NCBI RefSeq assembly: GCF_016545825.1
Contig: NC_052621.1
Location: 21,788,940 to 21,852,939 of the forward strand
Direction of reading: 5' to 3'
Source: Eucalyptus grandis
Lineage: Eukaryota; Streptophyta; Magnoliopsida; Myrtales; Myrtaceae
DNA: 64,000 bases
The first letter of the stretch is position 1. Each line of letters begins with the position of its first letter. Of the stretch, positions 23,720-36,530 are shown piece after piece. A program made the position numbers and the translations under genes. The notes below the pieces were generated by a model that made no database searches, was not told the origin of the DNA, and was given only the letters and a program-made list of their open reading frames with translations.

Positions 23720-24310
23720 ACAAGGTAAAGAGAAACGTGTTTAAGCATGTCCCATGGAAGCCATAGGAAATGAATTGTATGCACACAAAGCATGACATCT
23801 CGTGATAAGCCTTTGAATTTGATGAATTTCACAAGTGTCTGCCTAAAATAGAATGATCGTTTGAGAGTACATATAATGCTAATTGAGGTGTGAACTTGGC
23901 ATAGTTGATATTTGACGTGACATTAGATTTATAATAGTACTTTTTGTTTTATTTGGTAATAATTTTTACCTTGTATGTTTGGGATATGCCAGATTTCTTG
24001 TTTGATGTCTTGTTTTAGGTACTCGACGCCCTTCTCCCGTATATACATTACTTGTAGGGAAAAAACTTCATAATGAGTTACGTTCTAGTAATATTTATGC
24101 ATGGTTAGCTCATGACAATCATATAACTTTTCATAATTTAAATTTAGATGGCGCACAAGAGGAGTTGTAACCATGTTGTGTGAAATTCAAAAATGTCCAC
24201 AGATTTCAAATGGAGAAAAACTAGTTTAAGCAAAAGATATATTTGAATTCAAATCAAAGTCAAATCATAGAGGTAGAGTCAAGTTTTTAAGTTAAACTAA
24301 ATATTAATGT
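23720..24310. repeat. Degenerate direct repeat, unit 1
   Basis: Matches 25225-25690 in the same orientation through words such as 'atgtcccatg', 'tactcga..cccttct', 'gacaatcatataa', 'ttcaaatggagaaaaa' and 'aagttaaactaaatatt'. Many indels separate the two. Nature unknown; an old duplication or two copies of one repeat. Confidence 0.6.
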
Positions 24311-25224
24311 GGGTTTTATTTTTCATTTTTTTAACTTCAGACCATTTAAATATAATTGACTGCGCATGTTTATGAGCTCCAATCAAGAGTTCTCTTGAAA
24401 GATATCTCGAGTTTCAGCTCATGCATGAGATCCGACCCAAATTGGATGAGGCGGACTGGAATTCTTGACTGAATACCTACGGGAGTCATGTTGCAGGAGT
24501 TCAGCCAAGAGAAAGGTTGTCACATTACTTTATCTAATTTCTTTGGGGCGGTGGCACTTATGTAAAGACCCAAGAGTGATCAATCGAGAGATTGACTCCT
24601 CTAGAAGGCTGTCACTAAGGCCGTACAAGCGATGCTACTGTTGATCATATAAAGAGAAGGGTTCAATTTTTTATTGATTTTATGCCACAAAAAAAGAAAA
24701 TATAAAAGGACGAAAACAATAAAAAGGTCTTCTTTTTAAGTATTGAAAACGCTCAAACTTGTTAGCCATTGTCACTTTGTAATCATTGGATTGGTTTGTG
24801 GAATTTTTTCTAGCTAGCTTTTCCTGTAGTGTAAGTATCGATACTCGAATTGAACCACATAAATATTTCATGTTTTCTATCGCTCCTCGTACAATTTTCT
24901 TACGATTTCGTATTGATTTAATTGGAAGATATGGTGAGTTTCTACATTTATCTTATAAGAAGCTCTAATCAAAGAATTCTTGAATTTTCTGTGATTGCTA
25001 TAATTAATAAATAGTAAACACAAAAATCTTATACAAGATGTTGACTTAACCGGAAAATGGCTAATTCCATGAACAATTGAATTAATATATTATTTTGTGG
25101 ATCAACTTTCCATAAACCAATCAAGCTGAAAGATGTGACAAATGGTGAATTTAGAGAGAGAGAAAGAGAAATGGGAAGAGTGTGTGGTAGTGCCCAAGTG
25201 AGGATGTGTCACTTCCTTATGTCC
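24311..25224. other. No gene recognised
   Basis: AT-rich DNA between the two units of a degenerate direct repeat. Short open frames only, none recognisable. Confidence 0.4.
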
Positions 25225-25690
25225 CAGTGAAGATAAAAAGTGTTTAGGAAATGTCCCATGAATAACGCGGGAATCAAATTGCATTGCTTGCCATCCACAT
25301 ATTTGAGTACATGTAATGTGGTTTTGGCAAGGACTTCCCATATTTGACATGACATTAGATATATAACTTTTACCTTTTAAATAATCTAAATTTCTTACTC
25401 GAGGTCTCCTTTTAGTACTCAAGCCCTTCTTTCAAAAATACATATGATGTAATGAAAAAATATATATTTCACAAAGAGTGATTTTCCGATAAGATATGGC
25501 AATCATATAATTTCTCATGAATCAATTTTTAGATGATGAACAAGACAAAGTTATAATCATCTTATGTCAAATTCAAGAACTTTTATTGGTTTCATATGGA
25601 GAAAAAAATGATTCTAGCAAAAAGATAAATTAAAACTTAAATCAAAGTCAAACTAGTATTGCAAAGTCAATTTTATAAGTCAAACTAAAT
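25225..25690. repeat. Degenerate direct repeat, unit 2
   Basis: Second unit of the repeat described at 23720-24310, preceded by a GA-rich tract at about 25155-25170. Contains no recognisable coding sequence. Confidence 0.6.
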
Positions 25691-27736
25691 ATTGGCGCTG
25701 CTGCGAAGGGAATCGCTATCCAATGAAGAAATCAAAATGCACATTAAAACCTCCCTTTTTAATTCCACAACCATTTAAAATGCTTAAGAAAGTCAAATTT
25801 TTCTCATCAATTTAGAATCAGAGCAAGCAAAACTTCAATAGGAAGAAACTCTATATGAACCCTCCCCTAACTCCACAAGGGGAAATAGAAAACAAATTAA
25901 ATTCACAATCACGCAAAGCCAACCTGAGGCTGCGGTGGTTGGTGGTGGAGGCTCCATGGGCATCGCTATTGACGCTAAAAGGAAGAAAGGAAGAAGAAGA
26001 AGAGAAATGCACCGCACATAAGAGAGAGACAAGAGACTAAAAGTGAGCCACCATCTGGGCACATGGCGATCAATAAGCGGGGTAGAGCATGATTCATATG
26101 AGGATTCAACACCATCTAATATTTTCTTGTACTAGATAAAGGATTCATGTTATTTTGAAAGCACTCGACAAGTTTGTCTAAAGTTGCTCTTAAATATCTC
26201 AACTAAGAACTCAAATTACAAATTTATTAGGAGAAAGTAAATTAAAGTCGATATTCGACTTAGTTAACTTGTAAAAAATTAATTTTTACTTAAGTGACGA
26301 CCACTATTATGGAGAAAGCGCCATCAGTTTATACCCACACATATATAATGAGGAGAAGGCTATTCTAGCAATATAGGATCTTAATAGGCGTACTTAGAGA
26401 ACAACTTAAATAAATTCTCTTAGGGTATTTTTATATAGCTATGGATTCTTCATCTACTTAATTTCTGCTCAGTAAAGAAAATCGTCCCTCAAAAGCAATA
26501 GAGCTCACCAGGGCATTGCAGTTCTCTCCCTTTCAAGTTGCTGTCATGGCTACAAACTCTAAAATATCATTTACCCTCTAACGTTTATGCGCCCAACATT
26601 GTTGCGTTAAGAACTAATGATACAAAATATACCCTTTGGGAAACCTGAGTACTTTCACTAACTGAAAGTCGAGATTCATCGGGATTTTCCACCGGGCGCC
26701 ACTGTTGCCCCACCGGAAATGGTAGATCAAGATTGTAGGACGTAGTTTATCGCACATCTATGATTACTACACCACTATCAATATAACATGTATAATTTTT
26801 TTCGACATTTGCCGCTTGGCTTCCAGTGAACATATTGTCTGTATTTTCTTTTTCTTCAGCATAATTATCTCGATAATCTGTTTTCAATCAACAATTTTTT
26901 TCTATGTGGCTTACCTTTTACACGAGGATATTGAGATTTATTTAGGAAACCAACAATCTTTTTTAATTTATTTATATTATTGCAAATACTACAGGTTAGA
27001 TTTTTTTTTTTTTTTTTTGGTCCTTTTAAGAGGTTTCTTCTCCTCTTTTATTTTCCACTCCTTGAACCCTTTTTAGATTTATGAGACCCCACATTTATTT
27101 TAGACTGAAAGTCACTCTCAACGGAATCTTCATCATAAAGCATTAGTCTTTTCTCATACGCTTGAGCTAATAAATTCACTCACTAACATGATTTTTAAAT
27201 CCTTAAATTCTTCTAGAGGGCTGATAATAGGATTGTGTTCCTTAATAAACATCGCATCTAAAATTTCTACTCCCCTGATATCATCTCCATAAGCCCCCAT
27301 TTGATCTACTCGTCATTTTAATCTTCAACATTATTGTTTGAGGGTCTCATATTTGTTTATTTTAATATTTTGAAGAGACTGAAATCTAATGGTTTGTGTC
27401 TTTGTCGAGTCTTGAAACACTTCTTTTAGTATATTCTTAAATTATATTATGAGTTTAAGCCGTATACAAAATCCGATTTGATTGAAAGATGGTTGTTGGA
27501 TTAAAACCCAGCAAACTCATCCTATTTGGATTGGAACGCGGAGAGTTGGTTGTTGTAATCTTATCCAAGCCGTCCATTAACTGGAACTCCTTACAGCCGA
27601 AAAAAAAAAAAAACCGAGCTCGTATGTTGGTGCTCGTCAGAAGAGGAGAGAAACATGGGTTTGCGTGGGCTGTGTGGGCCGTTGACTTCTTCAAGCCTTA
27701 AAGTGAAGTTCTATTTTCGTTGGGAGTACAAAGGAG
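25691..27736. other. No gene recognised
   Basis: AT-rich sequence with homopolymer T runs (about 27001-27020). Open frames near 25850-26060 and 26816-27076 look like nothing known and lack splice partners. Between 26690 and 26730 is a short GC-rich island, 'ccgggcgccactgttgcccc'. Confidence 0.4.
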
Positions 27737-27901
27737 ATGTCAGCATCGGGTGAAGCTTGTGAAGAGAATCCTTCATCCAATCGAGACATTTTCTTCGTGA
27801 AGACACGAGTGTTTCAAGTTTTCAATGATTTGTTTATCGAGCAATTACGTCAGGTGAAATACTATGGGTTTGGGTATAATCTTAAACAGGGAAACACTTG
27901 A
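27737..27901 (+). CDS. Possible small ORF of unknown nature
   Basis: An ATG at 27737 opens 54 codons starting MSASGEACEENPSS and containing FQVFNDLFIEQLRQ. A GT follows LRQ and a TTTGCAG acceptor occurs at about 27955-27961, so it could be a first exon joined to the hydrophobic frame LTLPVEWLLVVGL. The composition looks protein-like, but I recognise no family and can find no further exons. It may be a gene fragment or chance. Confidence 0.18.
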   Translation: MSASGEACEENPSSNRDIFFVKTRVFQVFNDLFIEQLRQVKYYGFGYNLKQGNT

Positions 27902-28545
27902 GCGTTATAAGCAATTGTAGTTCTATAATTCTCCAATTGATAATTACCTAATTATTTGCAGTTGACCCTTCCCGTGGAGTGGCTGTTGGTGGTTGGTCTG
28001 AATCGTGCAAATTTTTCCTTATTGTTGATTGTCTTGTTTCTCTGGTGGTTTTGTTTTTTCACATAATTTAATTTCATACATTCTTTGGCTTCCACATTAT
28101 CTTAGAACACGTCTTTGCAGTTTTTCCTCCAATGGTTTGCGGAAACATTGTTTCCAAGAGTGCTTGTTGGATGACATACAAAGTCCTTGCAACTTTTTGT
28201 GGTTGCTCTGCCAGAAGATTGTACCTTCCTATGGAACCTTGTATCCTTTCTCCACGACGTCGCTTAAATCTTGTGATCAAGAAAGTAATCATTTTAATGC
28301 ATTAGTGAATAAATGTAGTTATTTTCATCGAAAGTAAGAACAATAGTGAGATAGAGTTGGCCATCGTTTTGGTGTTGGATATATGGTGAAGATTTTAGTA
28401 GGGGTGGATAGGACTCATGCTCAATGCCAACCGAATGACGCCCTGACACCACTGTTGGCTTTTAGTGTTAATGTGGAAGTGTGTATGTCTGTGGGGATTT
28501 ACTCAGCAAGGAAAAAGGAAGGAGCTTTTGAAGCTTGTTTTATTG
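27902..28545. other. No gene recognised
   Basis: AT-rich sequence downstream of the possible small ORF. A frame at 28029-28337 resembles nothing known. Confidence 0.4.
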
Positions 28546-29540
28546 TTTTATGCTCTATTTGTTTCACGAAAAATGACTTCTAGGAAAATATTTTTCGGCT
28601 TTTTCAATATTCGTTTCATTAAAAATGAACTAAGCAAGGAAAATGTTTTCCATCATTGAAAAAAAAAACAATCTTTAAAAGTGAGGAAAATATTTTCTAC
28701 TTTTCAAAAGTGGAAAACATTTTCCATAACTTTTCCACCTTACTTCTTTTCACCAAACACATGTTCTTTTTCTTTTTATACTTTCTTCTTCTTTTTTCTT
28801 TTTATTTTTTTAAATCTAGTTTTTAATTTTTTTCCTTTTCTTTTTTCTTTCTTCCTTTCCTTTTCATCTTCTTCCTTGGCCTTGGCCGGTCGCGATCACG
28901 GTGGCAACCGGCACCCTGTGGTCGGCAACCAACCACGAGCCAGCTTGCCTTGCCAAATCTAGCGAGCCGGCGGGGCTCGGGCCTCGCTCGAGCTTGCCCC
29001 AGTTCATTGGAATCGCGGCGAGCTCGGGCTCTCGATCTAGGCGAGCCCGAGCTCCGCCGCCAGATCCGGCAAGCTCGAGCTCGGCAACTCGCAACTCGCT
29101 TGGATCGGCCGAGCCTCGAGCTCGCTAGAGTTTTGTCGGATCGGTGACCGCGTCTTGGTCGGACGTAGGGCGAGTCAGCCATCGTCAAGCATGCGGCGGC
29201 GGAGGAAGGAGGTGGAAGAAGGAGGAGGAAGGAGGAAGGAAAGAAAAAGGAAAATTAATAAAATAATAAAATAATAAAATTTCAAGTTTTTAAAAATACA
29301 AATAATTAAAAATTCATTTTTCAAAATATACAAAAAATAAAACTAATTTTGTGATCAATTAAAAATGATCATTTTCCCAAATAATTAAATTAACTAATGA
29401 ATAGTGGAAAATATTTTCCATTCAAAGTTTGCGTTTCAACCGAATATCGGAAAATATAGTCATTTTCTTGAAAAACGACTTCCTAGAAAATATTTTCAGA
29501 AACGTGATATTTTCTACGAAACGAACGACCATTATTATCA
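28546..29540. mobile_element. Foldback-like element with GC-rich core
   Basis: Flanks carry repeated 'gaaaatattttc' and 'ggaaaacattttcc' words, many self-palindromic, on both sides (28560-28735 and 29400-29530). Inside are a pyrimidine tract (28755-28875), a GC-rich core (28880-29190) with 'gagctcg' and 'cgagcc' inverted words, and a purine tract (29195-29255). The organisation is like the elements at 6725 and 8829, but the outer ends belong to another family. Open frames in the core are composition artefacts. Confidence 0.6.
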
Positions 29541-29862
29541 AAATATTTTTATGCAAGGGATATATGGAGTTGTAGTTGGGCTAAACATGTATGAATGAGC
29601 ATGAAGCCTTTTTTATAGTTCTTCCTAATCGACTCTTTTGCTAAGAATCTCTGTCACAAACAAAGAAATTTGCTTCATTTTACATGTTGGACAGGTTTTT
29701 TGCCATTACTTCTAACAACCACCAACTAAGCCAGAAAACACCGGACTCTAACTACGTACTATAGTTCTACAAACTTGTGGAGTCTTGGCTTTTCTAGATA
29801 AATTGACCACAACGTCAACAAAATTTAATCAAAAAGAAAATGTTGGAATGGAAGATTTCATT
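29541..29862. other. No gene recognised
   Basis: Spacer of about 320 bp before the second solo LTR. No coding signal seen. Confidence 0.4.
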
Positions 29863-29867
29863 TGCCT

Positions 29868-32800
29868 TGTGACACCCTAAATTTTTAGAATTTGTTTTCA
29901 ATTAAATAAATTGGGCATTTCATTGACGCGCCGATAGTGCCATTCTCTAAGCTGATTTACTTATGAGATAACTAAATTATCTGAGAAAGTCAGTAAAGAA
30001 TCTAAACGCAATAGACTTGAGAATTCGACTGAAATCGACTGTTCGATCGTGCTAATTTACAAGAGTCATTACGGCACCGTCAAAAAATCAATCAAAGACC
30101 AGAGATAGGTCAATTCAATGGAGGTATGTGATTAGTGTGTGGGTGATTCTATCTAATTGCAAAATTCCTGTCGAACGGCACTAAACCGATTTTTCTGTCA
30201 TTTTTGTACCCAGTATCCGTATTTGAAATTCCGAGATTTTCACGACAAGCGAGAGTTGCCAATGTATTGAAAATGTACATTGTGACTCAAGATAAAGTGA
30301 TCACGGGTCAATTGCACTAAAAATTCCTAAAAGCTACCCGATAGATTAAGTCACGCTAAAATCTCGTTAGATTGAAATTAACCGCGAATTTGAACCCGAT
30401 TTCAAAATTGAAAGTTCTTTTGTGTCATGATCTATTTTAAACGTCGACTCATCTTCCAGAAATTTTCGGAGATTCCGAGATTTTTACGGAAAATTTATTC
30501 GGACATTGCGGAAAATTAATGGAAATTCGGATGGGAAGCTAAGTCGAAGGAAATTTGGACTCCCAAGCTGAGCCTTTGGGTGTTGGGAACTTGCAGAAAA
30601 TTTTATGGGCTTTTTCCTTGGCGAAATTGGACCTCGATTTGGAGAATTGGTAAAGAAATTTAAGATTATTTGAGTGAAATTCGAAAATAGGCATGGGGCT
30701 GAAAATTGGGACTTCAATTTGGATTAATTATGGAAAATCTATTCAAGAAAGAATTAGAGGGGACAAGAATTTAATGGAAGGGATAATAGGTGTTGAATTT
30801 GTCCCTTTCTTGTTCAATCTTCTCGGACAAGCTTGCATCGCCGAACTCATCTCCACGATTTCTCTTTCATCCTTTATCTCTTTTGTTTTTGCTTTCCCTT
30901 ATTTTTCTTCAACCGAAGCCAGTTGCTTTGCTTTCATTCTCAATTTCTCTCGCATCTCGGCCTCGAGGAACCGCTGCATCTCTTTCATTTTTCTTCATTT
31001 ACTTCCCTCTGCCTTCGACGCCTGCTCCCCACCACCTTTTGTTTCCTCAAGTCAACCATGAGGTTTTAGTTGACTGAAGCAGCCCCAAATTTCCACCAAA
31101 GCCAGCGTCCAATTCCCCTGCAGCTCCACCGAAGTGTTCTCACGCTGCCAGCTCGCTCTTGCTCCACCATCTTTTGTTTTTCCTCAGTCAAACTTCGGCA
31201 GAATTCTCTAGGTGAAGCCCAGGTGTTGACCGAAGCAGCTGCCAGCGTCCCGACCTTCATCCATCTTCGTCTGCTTCTCCACCGCCTCGCACGTCCGCGT
31301 CTTCTCTCCAGCGATTCGGTCAGCCATCCAACGTCTTCGGCCCAATTCCTCAGCAACAGCCCACGCCTTTTGAAGCCCATCTTCAGCCGTGAGCTTCAGC
31401 CCACGAAATTTCCAGCCCGTTCTCTGCAGTCCAACCCATTTCCAGCCAACTCGAAATCAGCCCGCAGGTTCAGCAGCCCAAGCCCGCAAAGCAAGCCCAG
31501 CCCAACTCAATAACAAATCTCAGTTTTTACTGAGATTTGTTGGGCTGCTTTTAGGCCTGGTCCGAGCCCCATTGGCACCGCCGCAATCTTGAGTTTCGGC
31601 CGCCGTCGCGCCGCTATCGTGGTAAACCGGTTCTCGTTTTTAACCGGTGAGTTTATGCACTAAACTCTTCTTAGTAAGCTAATGACGTTTAAGGGTGTTT
31701 AGATTAAATTAATTAGAGATTATGTTGTTAGTTAAATTAGATTAGCAATTTAATTATTCAATTATGCATGTTAGGTGGTTAAAATGGTTTAGTTAAGGTC
31801 TAGATAAATCGTATTATTTATTTAGATTGGTTCAGAATTTTCGGGCCCGTTTTGATATTTAATTTAGTGATTTTTGCATAAGTTAGTATTTTTAGAATTT
31901 AAATCGATTTATTTAATTAATTTCCGTAATTATTTAATTAATTATTTATTTATTTATTTATTTTCCGAAAATTAGGCGGATAGCCGATGACCGAATTTCG
32001 TGCTAATTGCAATGATGTGGTTAATTTCTACAATTGAGTATTAATTTATGCAAATTGAGTGCTGATTGAATTTTTGGTCATTTATTCAAAAATTTTGTGA
32101 ACTTTGTTATTTATTTAGAAAATTCCGAGTGTCGGATTTTGACATCGAAAATAGTTTTGAGTACTATATAAAATAGTGGGATTTTAAAAATGAATGATAT
32201 CAATTTTTCTGGTGTAAATTGACCGTGTACCCACACACGACTATTTTACCATGTATTTCTAATAAGAAGAAAAAGGCTAGGTTCACCATTTTAATTGAGG
32301 CATTTGAGTGCAATACACGGGGTCTTGGGCCGAGCTTGAATGATCGTATGTTGGTTAAGAGAACCCATCCCGGGCTGTTAAGCTGGACGTTACCCTTATA
32401 TGGGATACCCCTAGACAACAAGAACCCAGTCGCAGTAGATTCTGAACCTGTGCTCCTTCGAGAAAGTCATCTGATGGATACTATGCTTGGCAATGCCAGA
32501 AGACCGCTGAACAGAGAGTAGGCCGTGCTATATGTCGAAATCAAAACTAGGAATGCATGATAAATTGAGTTGAATGTGTTGGATTATGAGACAAAATTAT
32601 ATGACATGGTATGGGACGTGTCATCATGATTTGGCCCTATAATCAAGACCCCTATATTAGTTTGAGAATTGAGAGTAGCGTTCCAGTGAATTGAGCTTAA
32701 TTGTTGCTCATGCTTTTGTGGCTGTCTGTAATATGAATTGTACTAACTTGTAGGGAGGATTTGAAACGAGGTAAGTCTCCGTGGTTGTATGATTGTGTAG

Positions 32801-33213
32801 TTAGGACGCTTCTTGGCATATTTCCCTCCTAATTGGAATTTAAAGCGTGAATTCATTGAGATTTATATCTCACCCTGTCGTGGGCTAAATTTTCAGGACT
32901 GTAAAGTGGAGGACCTGGAGCTGTGCTGAGGTGATCGGAAGTGTAAGTCAGTTAGGATCGCTTCTTTTTGGAGGACTAGTCTTTTGTAGTCTTTTGACCA
33001 TAGATTTTTGTACATGACTCAGTATATATATAAAGATGTGTTTTATTGGTGAATTTGTTGTCCTACTTTTTTATCCCAAGCTGTTGATGTCAGAGGATTT
33101 ATTATTCGTTTCCGTATATGCAATTGAAAGGGTCGGCGACTCGTCCTGAGAAGTTGCAAAATTTCTATCAACCAGAGAGGAATGGACACGCGTTCGAGAA
33201 TCGAGGCGTAACA
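29868..33213. mobile_element. Second solo LTR of the same family, about 3.3 kb
   Basis: Starts 'tgtgacaccc' and ends 'gaggcgtaaca'. The 5 bp before it (tgcct) and after it (tgcat) agree at four positions, as expected for an aged target duplication. It shares with 20397-23506 the early words 'cattgacgcgcc' and 'gagataacta', the 'gtgtcgg.ttt' and 'gagtactatataaaat' block, and the terminal 'gcgttcgagaatcgaggcg' block. Its proline-rich open frames at 31070-31590 lack any family resemblance. Confidence 0.78.
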
Positions 33214-33469
33214 TGCATAGAACGTGATCGTCCTTCTGAATACCTATCCAAATTGGACAAAAATGAAAAAGACCGAAACAAGAGAATCATCATCTAATAA
33301 TGATATATAAACAGCCAAATGTCTATCGCTCGTAACATTTAGGCACGACTGAAAACAGGAGGAAAATCATTGATGACAACAATCAACAGCCAATCAACAA
33401 ATAATAATCGAGCATCAGGCATTAGGAGAAACAACGAAAAATGGAAAAAAAAGAAGAAGGAAAAGGAAA

Positions 33470-35082
33470 TCATTTTACATGATATCTGAGCACGGTATAC
33501 ACGGCCTGCATTATAGTGAGAGCGAAGAGGAAGATGGCGGCGGCGAGAGACAACATAGTCCAAGGACTCCTGAAGTACTTGCGTTTGAGATGAGCCCTCC
33601 ACAAGTTCCAGTCCTTCTTGCAGTGCTCGCTGATCCTCTGTTGCACGCCATCGAGGTTTTCGTTGGATGGGAGCGTCACTTCCGTGCAGAGAGAGTTGAA
33701 TAGTGTGGCGACCGCCTTGTCGCTTCCGAAATCATTATGGATGATGCCTTGGGTGTGGAGCAGGGCGACATCCTGCTCATTGTTGATGATTTTGTCCATG
33801 AAGGTGACGTAGGATGTGACTTCGTTCCAAGCCTTGCTGTGCAAGCGCTCGAACGTCATGGCGTTGAGGAACATGGACTCAGTGGTGTCATCCACTATGA
33901 TAACTGGGAGCTTCAGGACCCCGCTAGCAAAGGAGATGTCCTTGAGGCTGTTGGTGCTCTCCTTGAACTTGATCCCGGCCTCGTTGAGCTCAATGGCCGA
34001 CCGGATTATCGGCTCGGTCTTCTTGGCATATATCTTCTTCATGTCCTCAGGCCCCATATATAATTCCCATTCGTGCTGGACCTCCTCGGGTTTCATCAGC
34101 AGGCCTTTCCTGAAGACGTCCAAGACATGTAGGCGTCTGCCCAACACCGTGAACTTTCTTTTCTCATCGGGGAAGTAGAACTTTCGGACGAGCTCGTTGA
34201 CGTCATCCTGTGTTGTTGGAGTGAAGTCAGTGCATTGAATGCGAGTATTGTTTTGTCGATACTAGCCGCATAAAAGGAAAAAAAAAATCCCCTTATTGAG
34301 GTAATAGATTTAATAATTAAATTATTAACTGATCTCGAACCATGCATCATAAACGTTTAGAATATTAAATTTAATGGATTTCATGTGAGATCTATCTGAG
34401 ATAATCAAGATGAATTGTTAGGTGAACCTATAGCTGTTTCACGCACGCAATAATCTCTCTAATGACGGAGTGAAATCGAAGAAACTAACCTCCTTGCCAT
34501 TGTTCTCGACGGCAACCAGCTTGTATAGCACTAGAATCGGCAGCTGATTCTCCAGCAGCAGCATGTCCCGGCTTATATACGGGGCTATGCATTCTAGCCT
34601 GTGGATGCCGAAGATGGGGTCATTGGGCGCATAGTCATTCTTCTCCCCTATCGCAGTCCTCATGATCTCGAGCATGAAGCAGCCGTCTGTGATCATCAGC
34701 TCGAGGAACCGGCCCCCCGTGCCCTCCTTCCACTTCGAGTCCAGCTTGCCATAGCTGTCCTCGAGCTCACGCACCACCTCCTTCAGGGAATCGAAGAAGC
34801 GGTCGAGGGACTTCCCGCACCGGTTCAGGAAGTGGAGGAGTGCGCGGTGCTTGTCTCCTCCATTGGACGGAGGTGGTCATCGTTGCAGTGGTAGGGGCCG
34901 AAAGAGACAACCTGCGGCCGGTAGGCCTTGGGGTTGAGGTCGGTGATGAAGGGGGGGACCTTGTAGATGGACGGATACTTCCAGTACTGTTGCTTGTCGC
35001 CGGGCATGCACTTGAGGTTCGCATTGACATGAACGATCCAGTTGGTCTCGTTCGGGTCCAGTTGGGGCGGCGGAGGTAACAT
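33470..35082 (-). pseudogene. DUF247 family membrane protein gene with one missing base
   Basis: Exon 1 is 34490-35082 and exon 2 is 33470-34207, with a GT..AG intron 34208-34489. The joined frame would be 443 residues, usual for DUF247 plant proteins. Family hallmarks are visible: LDPNETNWIVHVN near the start, then YKVPPF, QVVSFGPYH, RALLHFLNRCGKSL, ITDGCFMLEIM, MLLLENQLPI and LLHTQGIIHNDFGSDKAVA. The C terminus has a membrane span (MLSLAAAIFLFALTIMQAVY) and a short tail. Between RPMEE and KHRALL near 34860 the frame slips: exon lengths sum to 1331 bp, one short of a multiple of three. The related fragment at 20042 reads MEKHKQR here without a slip. It is either a very recent pseudogene or a sequencing error. 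The biochemical function of most DUF247 proteins is unknown. Confidence 0.85.
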
Positions 35083-35196
35083 GTTTCGGGGGTTTCAGAG
35101 GTTCCACAAGTTTCTGTTCTGGGGGAGAGAGAGAGAGAGAGAGAGAATGGGAAGAGTGCGTGCGGTTCGGGGTCGACCAAGCCCAACGCTGGTCAC
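35083..35196. other. 5' flank of DUF247 with GA repeat
   Basis: Immediately upstream of the DUF247 start is a short (GA)n tract at about 35128-35147. It would be CT-rich in the transcribed direction and may lie in the 5' UTR. No clear TATA element is seen before the SINE tail interrupts. Confidence 0.4.
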
Positions 35197-35408
35197 TTTT
35201 TTTTTTTTTTATCAGTCCTACGTGAACAAGAACCCCCGGCGTCACACTTAAGACACCTAGCGCCTCCCCCTGGGTGACACGTAGCGGGACCCACCACCCC
35301 CGCGTCACACTTTAAGACACCTAAGCGCCTCCAATATGGGTTCGAACTCCTCCCCTTTGCTTAAGTTTCATCGTAAGCCTTATCTAGTGGAGTCACCGCG
35401 GCCGGTGG
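35197..35408 (-). mobile_element. tRNA-derived SINE, reverse orientation
   Basis: A poly-T run (35197-35210) is the tail of a minus-strand element whose head, read on the minus strand, is 'ccaccggccgcggtgactcc'. A B-box-like 'gagttcgaaccc' lies at about 35338-35349. It is the same family as the SINE at 39122-39305 (head 'ccaccgccgcggtggctcc'). No target duplication is visible. Its head touches base 35409, where duplication copy 2 begins. Confidence 0.75.
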
Positions 35409-36530
35409 TATAAGCTAAAATTTTTATATTTATATTTTGGAACAAAAATGAAAAAATGAGAACTCTTCTTATCGTTCACTCCCGTTACCGCCCACTGCTC
35501 ACTCACCGCCCATGTGACGTCGGACGTCCCGCCGTAGACCACCGATGTCCGCCACCAATCGCGAACACCAAGCACCAACCATCGGTCGTTGAACGCCGCT
35601 TGCCCGCCACCTACCACCCCCTAGAAATAAAAATTTTATTTTGTTATTAAATGATTTTCTATTCCAGAAATAAAAATTTTGAGTTGTTATCAAATTCGTT
35701 TATTTGCTCAAAAACTCATCCGGAGACACAAATTTTGTCATGCGCACTCTTGAAATTCTAAATTTACTCTTTTATTTATTAACCCTAAATGAAATTGAAA
35801 TAAATGATGTGTAAGTTTTTTCATGACCAAAAAAAAAAATTTGGAATATTATGTGGTAGTGGGCAAGTTTAGGATTTACGGTGATACAAAAATAACTTTA
35901 GGATATTTTGTAAGTTATTTTTGTATCACAATAAGCATAGTCTGAAGTGGTATTTGCTTCAAAAGAAATAAAAAAAGAATTGAAAAATAAAGCGGAAAAA
36001 TGGGAGCATATTTTGCGCCGTCCTCCTTTGATATTTCTAGCATAGCATTCCTCTTCGACATTCTCGTCTTTTCTCTTCCCTCATTAGGATTGCATTTGGT
36101 TCGGCCTTTACACAAAAACAAAGCACTTAAAATAGTTTTGATAAAATGCAAATAGCGAGTATAAAATGCAAATAATACTCGCTATTTGCTTTTATCAACA
36201 TCTAAATACAAACGATCCCGTTTAATTATTTATCGAATAAGAAAATTAGATATCGAACTCAATCCTTAAATAAACATATTAATATGCATAATGTATCTGC
36301 ATTCTACATTGCATTCAGGCATCACAAAAACACGTCCGTGGATAAATTTATTTTGAATTGATCTAGTTGTAAAATAGATTCGTGTAGGTCTGACATGATA
36401 AATGAACTTGAGTTGAGACCTCAAAACTCATTAGGACCTCACAAGCCTAATCCCTTTTAATGGACTCGGCCTCACCTCGCTTGACAAGCTGAAGATTACA
36501 TGTAATGAAGAAATGACCGGTCATTTTTTA

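Noticed and set aside
31070..31592. Proline- and serine-rich frames of up to 147 codons inside the second solo LTR
   Set aside because: They lie within a repeat whose sibling at 20397 does not preserve them, and they match no known retroelement protein.
33479..34178. Plus-strand frames opposite the DUF247 second exon
   Set aside because: The minus strand gives a clear DUF247 protein with its C-terminal membrane span; the plus frames resemble nothing.
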